64,000 bases of DNA from Acidimicrobiia bacterium (GTDB lineage: Bacteria; Actinomycetota; Acidimicrobiia; IMCC26256; PALSA-610). Where the stretch lies: positions 124,001-188,000 of the forward strand of contig BPGH01000002.1 of the NCBI GenBank assembly GCA_026002935.1, in the 5' to 3' direction. Under the pieces are notes generated by a model. That model worked only from the letters and a program-made list of their open reading frames with translations. It made no database searches and had not been told where the DNA came from. The position numbers were made by a program, and so were the translations under genes. Position 1 is the stretch's first letter. Each line of letters begins with the position of its first letter. Of this stretch, positions 27,410-34,886 are shown one piece after another.

Positions 27410-28237
27410 TCAACGTCCCTCGAACCGTGGCGGGCGCCGCTCGAACCACGCCAGGAGCGCCTCGCGCATGTCCGCGGTCTGCACGTTGACGCTCTGCGCG
27501 AGCGCCTCGACCTCGAGCGCCTGGGCGAGCGCCATCGTGGACGCGTTGTCGAGCTCGCGCTTGGTCGAGGCCAGCGCGATCGGCGGCCCGGCCGCGATCG
27601 TCTCCGCGAGCGCGGCGACCGCGTCGTCGAGCTCGTCGGCCGGGACGACCGCGTTGACGAATCCGATCCGCATCGCCTCGGTGGCGTCGACCATGCGCGC
27701 GGTGAAGGCGAGCTCCTTCGCCCGGTGCACCCCGATGCGCTGGCGCAGCAGCCACGACGTCCCGAAGTCGAGGCTGAGCCCGCGCCGGGCGAAGATCGCG
27801 CAGAACCGCGCACGGTCGGAGCACCAGAGCAGGTCGGCCGCGAGGGCGAGGCCCAGGCCCGCGCCCACGCACAGGCCGTCGACCTTCGCGATCACCGGCA
27901 CCGGGCAATGGTGGACGGCGAGCACCACGTCGCCGAGCACGCGCATCGCGTCGGTCATCGTCCCGAGCGGCCGGTCGCCGGTGGCGGCCGGGGCGTCGTC
28001 ACCGCGGCCGCCGCCGAGGTCCGCACCGGTACAGAAGTCGCCGCCGGCGCCGGTGAGCACGACGACCCGCGCGCCGCCGTAGCCGACGTCGCGGAAGATC
28101 GCGCCGAGCGCGACCCACATGTCGCCGGTGCACGCGTTCTTGGCCTGCGGTCGGTCGAGCGTGACGGTGACGACGGGCCCGGCGCGTTCGACGCGGATGT
28201 CGGGGTGGCTCCGTGCGGAGCCGTCTCCTGCGGGCAT
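27410..28237 (-). CDS. Enoyl-CoA hydratase/isomerase (crotonase) family protein
   Basis: A 275-residue crotonase with FCTGADLGGGRG and the oxyanion loop DGLCVGAGLGLALAADLL. The usual catalytic Glu positions read Gly (AGLGLA) and Ala (CAIFARRGLS), so it may not be a hydratase. It ends with PPRFEGR, the common tail of this family. ATG at 28237 is 35 bases from a family-1 operator candidate. It is the first gene of a three-gene unit with the carboxyltransferase and LLM oxidoreductase. Confidence 0.85.
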   Translation of the reverse strand: MPAGDGSARSHPDIRVERAGPVVTVTLDRPQAKNACTGDMWVALGAIFRDVGYGGARVVVLTGAGGDFCTGADLGGGRGDDAPAATGDRPLGTMTDAMRVLGDVVLAVHHCPVPVIAKVDGLCVGAGLGLALAADLLWCSDRARFCAIFARRGLSLDFGTSWLLRQRIGVHRAKELAFTARMVDATEAMRIGFVNAVVPADELDDAVAALAETIAAGPPIALASTKRELDNASTMALAQALEVEALAQSVNVQTADMREALLAWFERRPPRFEGR

Positions 28238-28271
28238 GGTGCTCGACTTCTCGTCGCCGACGGTGGCGCAG

Positions 28272-28287
28272 AGACATCTATAGGTTT
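28272..28287. promoter_or_regulatory. Palindromic operator candidate, family 1 (site D)
   Basis: The sequence is AGACATCTATAGGTTT, sharing ACATCTA-A-GTTT with site B (12 of 16). It lies 35 bases upstream of the minus-strand crotonase start at 28237, matching the 35-base distance of site A from its gene. The right arm is degenerate, so it is the weakest of the four. Confidence 0.45.
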
Positions 28288-28313
28288 TCGGTTCCCGCGG
28301 TCAACCCGACCCG

Positions 28314-28374
28314 TTCAACCATCTGGTTGACAAAGCAGCGGCCCGGTCCTAGCCTTTTCAACCGATCGGTTGAA
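28314..28374. promoter_or_regulatory. Two ArsR-type operator candidates (28314-28331 and 28357-28374)
   Basis: TTCAACCGATCGGTTGAA at 28357-28374 is a perfect 18-bp palindrome. TTCAACCATCTGGTTGAC at 28314-28331 is an imperfect copy, with 13 matches including both arms. Their centres are 43 bp apart, about four helical turns. They sit 24-84 bases before the ArsR gene and are the obvious autoregulatory sites for it. They could also block the divergent crotonase promoter. Confidence 0.7.
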
Positions 28375-28397
28375 CGAGGGAGCACGAGGGAGAGCGC

Positions 28398-28793
28398 GTG
28401 GTGGCCGCCGATCCCCTGTCGCAGGTGTTCGCGGCGCTCGCCGACCCGACCCGGCGCGACATCGTCGCCCGCCTCGCGGTGCGCGACGCCACCGTGACCG
28501 AGCTGGCCGCGCCGTACCCGGTGTCGGTCCAGGCGGTCTCGAAACACCTGAAGGTCCTCGAGGACGCCGGCCTGGTGAGCCGGCGGCGCGAGGCCCAGCG
28601 CCGGCCGGTCCACCTCGAGGCCGAGGTACTCGACCTCACGACGAAGTGGCTGGAGCGCCACCGCCGCCGCGCGCAGGCGCGGTACCGGCGCCTCGACGCG
28701 CTGCTCGCGTCGATGCCCGACGAGCCGGGCGCGGGCACCGGGACGGCGCCCGGCGCCACGGCAGGATCCACGGACCCGGGAGCAGGACCATGA
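28398..28793 (+). CDS. ArsR/SmtB-family transcriptional regulator
   Basis: A 131-residue winged-helix protein. The DNA-binding segment is VTELAAPYPVSVQAVSKHLK followed by VLEDAGLVSRRREAQRR, and DPTRRDIVARL precedes it. There are no metal-binding Cys pairs, which fits the non-metal subgroup that is paired with SRPBCC (AHSA1) proteins. The C-terminal ~30 residues are Gly/Pro/Thr-rich and disordered. GTG 28398 follows GGGAGAG; GTG 28401 is an alternative. The TGA overlaps the next ATG (ATGA). Confidence 0.9.
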   Translation: MVAADPLSQVFAALADPTRRDIVARLAVRDATVTELAAPYPVSVQAVSKHLKVLEDAGLVSRRREAQRRPVHLEAEVLDLTTKWLERHRRRAQARYRRLDALLASMPDEPGAGTGTAPGATAGSTDPGAGP

Positions 28794-29839
28794 GCGACGC
28801 CAACGAGACCCAGATCACGACCGACCCGCGGGTGCCGCTCGTGCGCATCACCCGCGAGTTCGACGCACCCGTCGGGAAGGTGTTCCGCGCGCACACCGAC
28901 CCCGCGCTGGTCGCCCGGTGGATGGGACCCCACGGGATGGAGATGGAGATCGAGCACTGGGACTGCCGCACCGGTGGCTCGTGGCGGTTCCGGCACCACC
29001 GCGGCGACGAGGAGTACCGGTTCCGCGGCTGCTTCCACGAGGTCCGCCCGCCGGGCCTGATCGTCCAGACCTTCTCGTTCGAGGCCGAGCCCGACTTCGT
29101 CGCGCTCGAACGGCTCGTGCTCGCCGATCTCCCCGGTGGCCGCACCCGCCTCGTCGGGACCTCGCTGGTCGAGTCGTTCGAGGCGCGCGACGCGTTCGTC
29201 GCGAGCGGCTTCGACCAGGGCGTGCGCGAGGGCCACGAGCGCCTCGCCGCGCTGCTCGCGGGCGCGCCGACCGGCGGCGACGCCGTGAGCGACGAGGTGT
29301 ACGCACGCTACCGGCGCGTCGCCGACGCGTTCGGTGCGCGAGTCGACGCGGTCCCCGAGTCCGCCTGGGACGACCCGTCGCCGTGTGAAGGGTGGCGGGC
29401 CCGCGACGTCGTCGCCCACCTCACCGAGTGGATCCCGTCGTTCTTCGCCGCCCACTGGGGGCTGGCCGCGCCCGCGATCCCGCCGGCCACGGAGGCACCG
29501 CGCGAGGCGTGGCACGCGCTCGACGCGTTCGCGAGACGATGCCTCGGCACCCCGGAGATCGCCGGGGCCGAGCGCGACACGCCGATGGGACGGACGACCT
29601 TCGCCGCCGCGTTCGACACGATCGCGACGGGTGACGTCCTCGTCCACACGTGGGACCTCGCGCGCGCGACGGGCCTCGACGACCGGCTCGACCCCGACGA
29701 GGTGCGCGCGATGCTCGCCGGGATCGAGCCGATGGACGCGGCCCTGCGCGCCTCCGGCCACTTCGCGCCACGCGTCCCGGTGGCCGCCGACGCCGACGAC
29801 CAGACGCGGTTGATCGCGTTCACCGGGCGCCGGCCGTGA
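28790..29839 (+). CDS. SRPBCC (AHSA1) - maleylpyruvate isomerase-like (MDMPI/TIGR03086) fusion
   Basis: A 349-residue two-domain protein. Residues ~1-160 are an AHSA1/SRPBCC lipid-binding domain (FDAPVGKVFRAHTDPALVAR, CFHEVRPPGLIVQTFSF). Residues ~165-349 are a DinB-like MDMPI domain (YRRVADAFGARVDAVPESAW, ARDVVAHLTEW, GDVLVHTWDLARATGLD) whose His residues match the metal site of mycothiol-dependent enzymes. ArsR-SRPBCC pairs are common; here the MDMPI domain is joined in one chain. It may bind or modify a small hydrophobic ligand sensed by the ArsR partner. The exact reaction is unknown. Confidence 0.85.
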   Translation: MSDANETQITTDPRVPLVRITREFDAPVGKVFRAHTDPALVARWMGPHGMEMEIEHWDCRTGGSWRFRHHRGDEEYRFRGCFHEVRPPGLIVQTFSFEAEPDFVALERLVLADLPGGRTRLVGTSLVESFEARDAFVASGFDQGVREGHERLAALLAGAPTGGDAVSDEVYARYRRVADAFGARVDAVPESAWDDPSPCEGWRARDVVAHLTEWIPSFFAAHWGLAAPAIPPATEAPREAWHALDAFARRCLGTPEIAGAERDTPMGRTTFAAAFDTIATGDVLVHTWDLARATGLDDRLDPDEVRAMLAGIEPMDAALRASGHFAPRVPVAADADDQTRLIAFTGRRP

Positions 29840-29873
29840 CCGGCGGCCGCACCCGGCAGCAGCACCACACCGA

Positions 29874-30677
29874 CTACGAGGACGCCGGCGCGCGCAGCCC
29901 CGCGACCGAACCGCCGTCGGCGAGCACGTCGGTGCCCGAGACGAACGACGCGTCCTCGGAGACCAGGAACGCGACGACGGCCGCGATCTCCTCGGGGCGG
30001 CCCGTGCGTCGCAACGGCGTGCGGTCGAGGATCACCTGCATCACCGGCTGCGCGGCGAGCTCACGCCGTCCCATCGCGGTCTCGACGATGCCCGGCGACA
30101 CCGAGTTGACCCGCCCGCCGCGCGGCCCCCACGCGACCGCGGCCCGCGCCACGGCCCGGATCACCCCGCGCTTCGCGTAGGCGTAGGCGAGCCCGCTGTC
30201 GGTGATGCGGGCCGAGGCCCGGTCGAGGAACCCGTCGGCGAGCGGATCCTCGACCAGCGCGTCGAGATCCGGGTCGGCACCGGCGAGGGCGACCTGATGG
30301 GCCGCGCTCGAGGCGAAGCACACCGCGCTCGACCCCTCCGTGACGAGCGGTTCGAACGCGTCGAGCAGGAGCCGGGTGCCCACGAGGTCGACCGCGAGGA
30401 TCCGGCGCGGGTCACCCATCGTCGGCGAGATCCCCGCCGCGTGCACCAGCGCCCGGAAGGGGCCGAGCCGGGCCACTTCGGCGGCGAGGCGCGCGACCGC
30501 GCCGGGATCCGAGACGTCGCAGGCGAAGCCGTGGGCGCCGTCGATCGCGGGTGCGTCGAGGTCGACCGCGACGAGGTGCCCGGCGACCGGCCGCAGCCGC
30601 TCGAGGCACGCACGTCCCATCCCCTGCGCGGCGCCGGTGACGACCACGACCCCGTCCGCCGCCCCGGTCGCGCTCAT
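29874..30677 (-). CDS. SDR family oxidoreductase, 3-alpha-HSD/carbonyl-reductase-like
   Basis: A 267-residue SDR with TGAAQGMGRA near the N-terminus, the catalytic Ser in FASSAAH, and YxxxK in AYAYAKRG. About 35 extra residues lie between the Ser and the Tyr. That insertion is typical of 3-alpha-hydroxysteroid dehydrogenase/carbonyl reductase-type SDRs, which act on bulky alcohols or ketones. The C-terminus is standard (FVSGTDVLADGGSV). It is the last of a four-gene minus-strand unit (ACAD, kinase, MDR, SDR), overlapping the MDR stop by 4 bases. Confidence 0.85.
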   Translation of the reverse strand: MSATGAADGVVVVTGAAQGMGRACLERLRPVAGHLVAVDLDAPAIDGAHGFACDVSDPGAVARLAAEVARLGPFRALVHAAGISPTMGDPRRILAVDLVGTRLLLDAFEPLVTEGSSAVCFASSAAHQVALAGADPDLDALVEDPLADGFLDRASARITDSGLAYAYAKRGVIRAVARAAVAWGPRGGRVNSVSPGIVETAMGRRELAAQPVMQVILDRTPLRRTGRPEEIAAVVAFLVSEDASFVSGTDVLADGGSVAGLRAPASS

Positions 30678-31657
30678 GGGCGGCCCGCCACGTCGATGAC
30701 CACCTTGCCGACCGCCGCGCCGTCCGCGACGAGCCGCAACGCCGCCGCGGTGTCCTCCAGTGCGAACCGCGCGCCGACGTGCGGGGACGCGCGACCCGCC
30801 GCCAGGTGGTCGAGCAGCTCGCGTTCGTCCCGCGCGAGCTGGCCGGACGCGTGCTTCATGAACCCGGCGAACTCGAAGCCCATGATCCGCACTCCCTTGA
30901 GCAGGACGAGGTTGAGCGGGATGCGCGGGATGGTGCCCGACGCGTACCCCACGGTCACGAAGCGCCCGCCCCAGCGCAGCGAGCGCAACGCCGGCTCCGA
31001 GCAGTCGCCGCCGACCGGGTCGACCACGACGTCGACCCCTTCGGGCACCGCGGCCCGCAGCGCCTCGCGCAGGTCGCCGGACCGGCGGTCGATCCCCCGC
31101 GCCGCGCCGTGTTCGGCCGCGACCGCGAGCTTCTCGGCCGACGACGCGACCGCGGTCACCTCGGCGCCGAGCAGCACGGCGAGCTGCACCGCGGCGAGCC
31201 CCACCCCTCCTCCCGCCCCGAGCACGAGGACCCGTTCGCCCGGCTGCACCTGCGCGACCGACCGCAGCACGTGGTAGGCGGTGCGGTGCGCGACCCCGAA
31301 CGCGGCGGCGATCGGCGCGTCGACGCCCTCGGGGATCGGGGTCACCGCGGCGGCGGGCAGCACGGCCTCCTCGGCGAACGCGCCGATCATGGTGGAGGCG
31401 AAGACCCGGTCGCCCACGCGCACGGTCGTCACGTCGCCGGCGGTCTCGGAGACGACGCCCGCGAGCTCGCTGCCGGGCACGAACGGCGGCGGTACGACGA
31501 CCTGGTACCGGCCCGCCACGAGGAGCACGTCGGGGAAGTTCACCGCGGCCGCCTCCACCCGCACCCGCACCTGGCCGGGCCCGAGCGCGGGCGGGTCCAC
31601 CTCGACGACCTCCACGACCTCCGGCTCGCCGTGGGCCCGGCACAGTGCGGCCCGCAC
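30674..31657 (-). CDS. Quinone oxidoreductase-like medium-chain dehydrogenase (MDR, zinc-free)
   Basis: A 327-residue NADPH:quinone-reductase-type enzyme. The N-terminal GroES-like domain has AAAVNFPDVLLVAGRY and FVPGSELAGVV. The Rossmann domain has VLGAGGGVGLAAVQLAVLLG. No structural zinc Cys cluster is seen. It could reduce an enone or enoyl-CoA double bond. GTG 31657 gives a normal N-terminus (VRAALCRAHGEPEVV); the open frame runs further upstream but not with family-like sequence. It lies 25 bases after the kinase stop in the same operon. Confidence 0.87.
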   Translation of the reverse strand: MRAALCRAHGEPEVVEVVEVDPPALGPGQVRVRVEAAAVNFPDVLLVAGRYQVVVPPPFVPGSELAGVVSETAGDVTTVRVGDRVFASTMIGAFAEEAVLPAAAVTPIPEGVDAPIAAAFGVAHRTAYHVLRSVAQVQPGERVLVLGAGGGVGLAAVQLAVLLGAEVTAVASSAEKLAVAAEHGAARGIDRRSGDLREALRAAVPEGVDVVVDPVGGDCSEPALRSLRWGGRFVTVGYASGTIPRIPLNLVLLKGVRIMGFEFAGFMKHASGQLARDERELLDHLAAGRASPHVGARFALEDTAAALRLVADGAAVGKVVIDVAGRP

Positions 31658-31682
31658 GGTCAGCCCCGTTGCGCGGTGCCCG

Positions 31683-32716
31683 TCACCGGCCGTAGTCCGT
31701 CGAGGCCGCGAGGTCGGCGGCACCCCGCATCAGGTCGAGCACGATCGGACCGAACGCCTGGAGCTTCGGGTCGTCGCCCGCGCGCTGGTAGCCCTGCTCG
31801 AGCACCACCGCGAGCTTCCACTTGGCGAGGATCACGTAGTAGTCGATGTCGTCGACCTGCCGGCCCGACACCTCGGCGTAGTGCGCGAGCACCTGGTCAC
31901 GCGACGGCATGCCGTACATGTCGACGTACCCGGAGGTCGACGCCGCCGGGTCGTCGGTGTCGTCGGGCCAGCCCTGCACGACCCAGCCCAGGTCGAGCTT
32001 CGGGTCGCCGACGGTGCCCATCTCCCAGTCGACGATGGCGGCCAGGCGCGCGGGCGCGCCGTGGTGGTACATCACGTTGGCGAACTGGTAGTCGCCGTGC
32101 ATGAGCCCCGGCACGTAGTCGATCGGCCGGTGGGTGCGCAGCCACGCGGCCGCCTCGTCGAAGCCCGGGAGCTCGCGGCCCTTGACCCGTTCGAGGAACG
32201 CGGTCCAGCGGTCGACCTGGCGTTCGTGGAACCCGTCGGGCCGCCCGAGGTCGTGCAGCCCCTTGGCGCGCCAGTCGACCGCACCGAGCAGTGCGATCCC
32301 CTCCACGAGCTGGTACGCGAGGCCCTTGCGCGCGTCGAGGTCGGTGTCGAACGGCGCGGGCCACCGGCGCTCCTCGAGCCCCATCGGGGACCAGCCGTCG
32401 ACGAACCCCATCAGGTAGAAGGTGCGCCCGAGCACCGACGGGTCCGTGCAGGCGGCGATGGCCGGCGTGTGCGGCACGTCGGTCCCGTCGAGCGCCTCGA
32501 TGATGCGCCACTCGCGCAGGATCCCGGCGTCGCGCGCCCCGGGCGCGCCCGGCGGCGGGATGCGCAGCGCGGCGTGGAGCTCACCCCGGCGGATCTCGTA
32601 GATCTCGTTCTGCGACCCGCCGGCGACGAACCGGTGCGTGATCTCCTCGCCCTTGCCCGGCAGCCCCTGGTCGTCCATCCACGCGCGAGGCGTGCGAGGT
32701 CGATGCCGGAGTTCAC
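31683..32716 (-). CDS. APH-family kinase, bacterial counterpart of the ACAD10/11 kinase domain (start region frameshifted)
   Basis: From ATG 32678 there are 331 residues. The glycine loop is VAGGSQNEIYEI, the catalytic loop is MHGDYQFANVM with Asp ~196 and Asn ~201, and the metal Asp is in IVDWEMGTVGDPKLDLGW (~217). These match the ACAD10/11 and LvaA kinase family. A GTG at 32716 overlaps the ACAD stop (GTGA) and encodes VNSGIDLARLA. Two extra bases at ~32685 separate it from WMDDQGLPG, so the native protein probably starts there. It likely phosphorylates a 4-hydroxyacyl-CoA made or used by the adjacent ACAD; this is inferred. Confidence 0.85.
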
Positions 32717-34014
32717 AGGTTGCCCACCTCGAGCTCGAGGAGGTGCGCGTACTTGCGCTTGGCGGCCTCGATCTTCTCGGGAATCCACTCGCTCGGCCAC
32801 ATGCCCGGCGCCGGCCGGTAGTCGCGCAGCACCTGGCGGGCCACCGTGACCTTGTGGACCTCGGTCGGGCCGTCGGCGAGGCCCATCACGGCCGCACCGT
32901 GGATCATCCCGAACAGCGGCATCTCGTTGGTCGTGCCGAGTGCGCCGTGCACCTGCATCGCACGCCAGGCGATGTCGTGCAGCACGGTCGGCATCACGAC
33001 CTTGGCGGTCGCGATGTCCTTGCGGACGCGCTTGTAGTCGTTGTACTTGTCGATCTCCCAGGCCGTGTAGAGCACGAAGAGCCGGAACTGCATCAGCTGG
33101 GCGTACGAGTCGGCGATGTAGCCCTGCACGAACTGCTTGTCCGCGAGCGGCCCGCCCGCGGTCTCCCGGCTCAGGACCCGCTCGCACATCATGTCGAGCG
33201 CCTTCTGGGCGAGGCCGATGGTGCGCATCGCGTGATGGATGCGCCCGCCGCCGAGGCGCGTCTGCGCGATGGCGAACGCCTGGCCCTCGCCGCCGAGCAG
33301 TGCCGAGGCGGGGACCCGCACGTCGTCGTAGTGGATGAGCGAGTGGAACCCCTCGTTCAGCGGCTCGCCGAAGAGCCCCACGTTGCGCACGATCTCGACA
33401 CCGGGCGTGTCGGTCGGCACGAGGAACATCGACATGCCCTGGTAGGGGCTCACGTCGGGGTTCGTGACGGCCATGACGATCAGGAACGACGCGGTCTTCG
33501 CGTTCGACGAGAAGTACTTCCAGCCGTTGATGACCCACTCGTCGCCGTCCCGGACCGCTCGGGTCCTGAACAACGTCGGGTCCGCGCCGGCGTGCGGTTC
33601 GGTCATCGAGTACGACGAGAAGATCTCGCCGTCGAGGAGCGGTTGCAGGTACCGCTCCTTCTGCTCCGGCGTGCCGTAGTGGGCGATGATCTCGGCGTTG
33701 CCCGTGTCGGGGGCCTGGCAGCCGAACACGATCGACGCCCACAGCGACCGGCCGAGGATCTCGTTGAGGAGCGCGAGCTTGAGCTGGCCGTACCCCTGGC
33801 CGCCGAGCTCCGGGCCGAGGTGCGTCGCCCACAGCCCCTGCGCGCGCACCTCCTCCTTGAGCGGGTCGACGATCCGCCGGCGCGTCTCGTCGAGCGGCAC
33901 GAACTGCTGGTGCGGGAACAGGTAGTCGAGCGGCTCGACCTTCTCCCGCACGAACTCCGCCGCCCAGTCGAGCTTCTCCTGGTACTCGGGATCGGTCTCG
34001 AAGTCCCACGCCAT
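32713..34014 (-). CDS. Acyl-CoA dehydrogenase, ACAD10/11-like
   Basis: A 433-residue dehydrogenase with SYSMTEPHAGADPTLFRTRA, INGWKYFSSNAKTASF, the late AMQVHGALGTTNEMPLFG, and ADGPTEVHKVTVARQVLRDY. The GPTEVHK end is typical of the ACAD10/11 branch rather than the GGTSEIQ branch seen elsewhere in the window. It directly precedes the APH-family kinase by GTGA overlap, reproducing as two genes the kinase-dehydrogenase fusion of animal ACAD10/11. It probably handles a 4-hydroxyacyl-CoA or its phosphate. The ATG at 34014 faces the TetR gene across a short divergent promoter. Confidence 0.9.
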   Translation of the reverse strand: MAWDFETDPEYQEKLDWAAEFVREKVEPLDYLFPHQQFVPLDETRRRIVDPLKEEVRAQGLWATHLGPELGGQGYGQLKLALLNEILGRSLWASIVFGCQAPDTGNAEIIAHYGTPEQKERYLQPLLDGEIFSSYSMTEPHAGADPTLFRTRAVRDGDEWVINGWKYFSSNAKTASFLIVMAVTNPDVSPYQGMSMFLVPTDTPGVEIVRNVGLFGEPLNEGFHSLIHYDDVRVPASALLGGEGQAFAIAQTRLGGGRIHHAMRTIGLAQKALDMMCERVLSRETAGGPLADKQFVQGYIADSYAQLMQFRLFVLYTAWEIDKYNDYKRVRKDIATAKVVMPTVLHDIAWRAMQVHGALGTTNEMPLFGMIHGAAVMGLADGPTEVHKVTVARQVLRDYRPAPGMWPSEWIPEKIEAAKRKYAHLLELEVGNL

Positions 34015-34036
34015 TGCGCCACCCCCCTCGCCACGT

Positions 34037-34055
34037 GGGAGACTACGGTTCTGGT
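34037..34055. promoter_or_regulatory. Operator candidate, family 2, in the ACAD-TetR divergent promoter
   Basis: GGGAGACT-ACG-GTTCTGGT matches the consensus GYGAGAAY-N3-RTTCTCRC at 12 of 16 positions. It lies between the divergent starts of the ACAD operon (34014) and the TetR gene (34069). That is the place expected for an autoregulated TetR. It is degenerate, so confidence rests on the stronger copies at 34821 and 49931. Confidence 0.45.
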
Positions 34056-34056
34056 C

Positions 34057-34071
34057 AGGAGGAACGCAATT
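34057..34071 (+). promoter_or_regulatory. Strong Shine-Dalgarno sequence spaced for an ATT start
   Basis: AGGAGG at 34057-34062 is followed by 6 bases and then ATT (34069-34071) and CTG (34072). The TetR frame has no ATG, GTG or TTG between here and GTG 34150, yet its coding sequence clearly extends upstream of 34150. The ribosome site thus points to a non-standard initiation codon or a base error in ATT. Confidence 0.55.
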
Positions 34072-34740
34072 CTGGAACCGACGAACGACGTTGCGGCGGA
34101 GATCGCCCGGCGGACGCTCGCCCGCCGGGGCGCGGACTACGCCGGCGAGGTGCGCCGGCTGCTCGACGCCGCCCTGGCGGTGATGCGCGAGGGCGGGACG
34201 GCGTCGCGCGCCCGCGTCGCCGACATCGTCGCCGCCGCCGGCCTGTCCAACGAGGCCTTCTACCGCTACTTCCCGTCGAAGGACGCGCTCGTCGACGCGC
34301 TGTTGGAGGACGGTGCCGCCCGGCTGCGCAGCTACCTCGCCCACCAGATGGACAAGGAACGCACGCCCGAGGCGAAGGTGCGGCGCTTCGTCGTGGGCGT
34401 GCTCTCCCAGGCCGACGACGACATCGCGCGCACGACGCTCGCCGTGCTGTACAACGCGAGCGGCGGCGGCGCCGGGCAGGCGCTCGGCCGCCACTTCGCG
34501 AGCGGCCCGCTCGCGACGCTCCTCCACGACCCGTTCGCGGCGCTCGGCGCCGCCCGGCCCCGGCTCGCCGCGTCGTTCGCCGCGCACGCCGTGCTCGGCT
34601 CGCTCTCCGACCACCTCTGGCAGCGCACCCGGCCGGGCCGCGACGAGGTCGACCACCTCGTCGCCTGCTGCCTCGCCGTCGCCCAGGGCACGGCGCGCGC
34701 CCGCGGCCCGCGGCCCCGCCGGGCCGCGGCCGCCCGCTGA
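34069..34740 (+). CDS. TetR-family transcriptional regulator, non-standard start
   Basis: A ~223-residue repressor. The helix-turn-helix is RVADIVAAAGLSNEAFYRYF followed by PSKDALVDALLEDG. The C-terminal ligand-binding domain is helical. Sequence upstream of GTG 34150 (EIARRTLARRGADYAGEVRR) is like the N-terminal extension of related regulators, so translation should begin near 34069, where only ATT or CTG is available behind AGGAGG. The tail is Arg/Ala-rich. It is divergent from the ACAD-kinase operon and 146 bases from a P450 gene, both with family-2 operator candidates. It probably responds to a pathway acyl-CoA. Confidence 0.8.
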   Translation: MLEPTNDVAAEIARRTLARRGADYAGEVRRLLDAALAVMREGGTASRARVADIVAAAGLSNEAFYRYFPSKDALVDALLEDGAARLRSYLAHQMDKERTPEAKVRRFVVGVLSQADDDIARTTLAVLYNASGGGAGQALGRHFASGPLATLLHDPFAALGAARPRLAASFAAHAVLGSLSDHLWQRTRPGRDEVDHLVACCLAVAQGTARARGPRPRRAAAAR

Positions 34741-34820
34741 GGCGCGGCCCGGTCCCACCGCCGCCCGGCCCCGGCCGCGGTCCCGACCCGCGACGCGCCG
34801 CCCGGCCCCTGCCCGCCCGT

Positions 34821-34841
34821 TGCGAGAATGTTATTCTCGCA
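34821..34841. promoter_or_regulatory. Perfect inverted-repeat operator, family 2, upstream of P450
   Basis: Arms TGCGAGAAT and ATTCTCGCA are separated by GTT: a perfect 9+3+9 inverted repeat. It lies 45 bases before the ATG of the P450 gene at 34887. The size and symmetry fit a TetR-family operator. Related sites occur at 34037, 49897, 49931 and 54810. The rest of 34741-34886 is GC-rich and shows nothing else. Confidence 0.72.
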
Positions 34842-34886
34842 TCGTCCGGCTCGGCGACGAGAACGGTGTTCCACGGGAGCGTGGCG

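Noticed and set aside
22984..32716. The two APH-family proteins as antibiotic-resistance kinases
   Set aside because: Their context with ACAD, SDR and MDR genes and the DWE-x(4)-G-(D/P)P pattern fit the ACAD10/11-LvaA kinase group instead.
34150..34740. TetR start at GTG 34150
   Set aside because: It lacks a Shine-Dalgarno sequence and would remove the conserved N-terminal extension and part of the first helix. AGGAGG at 34057 points upstream.
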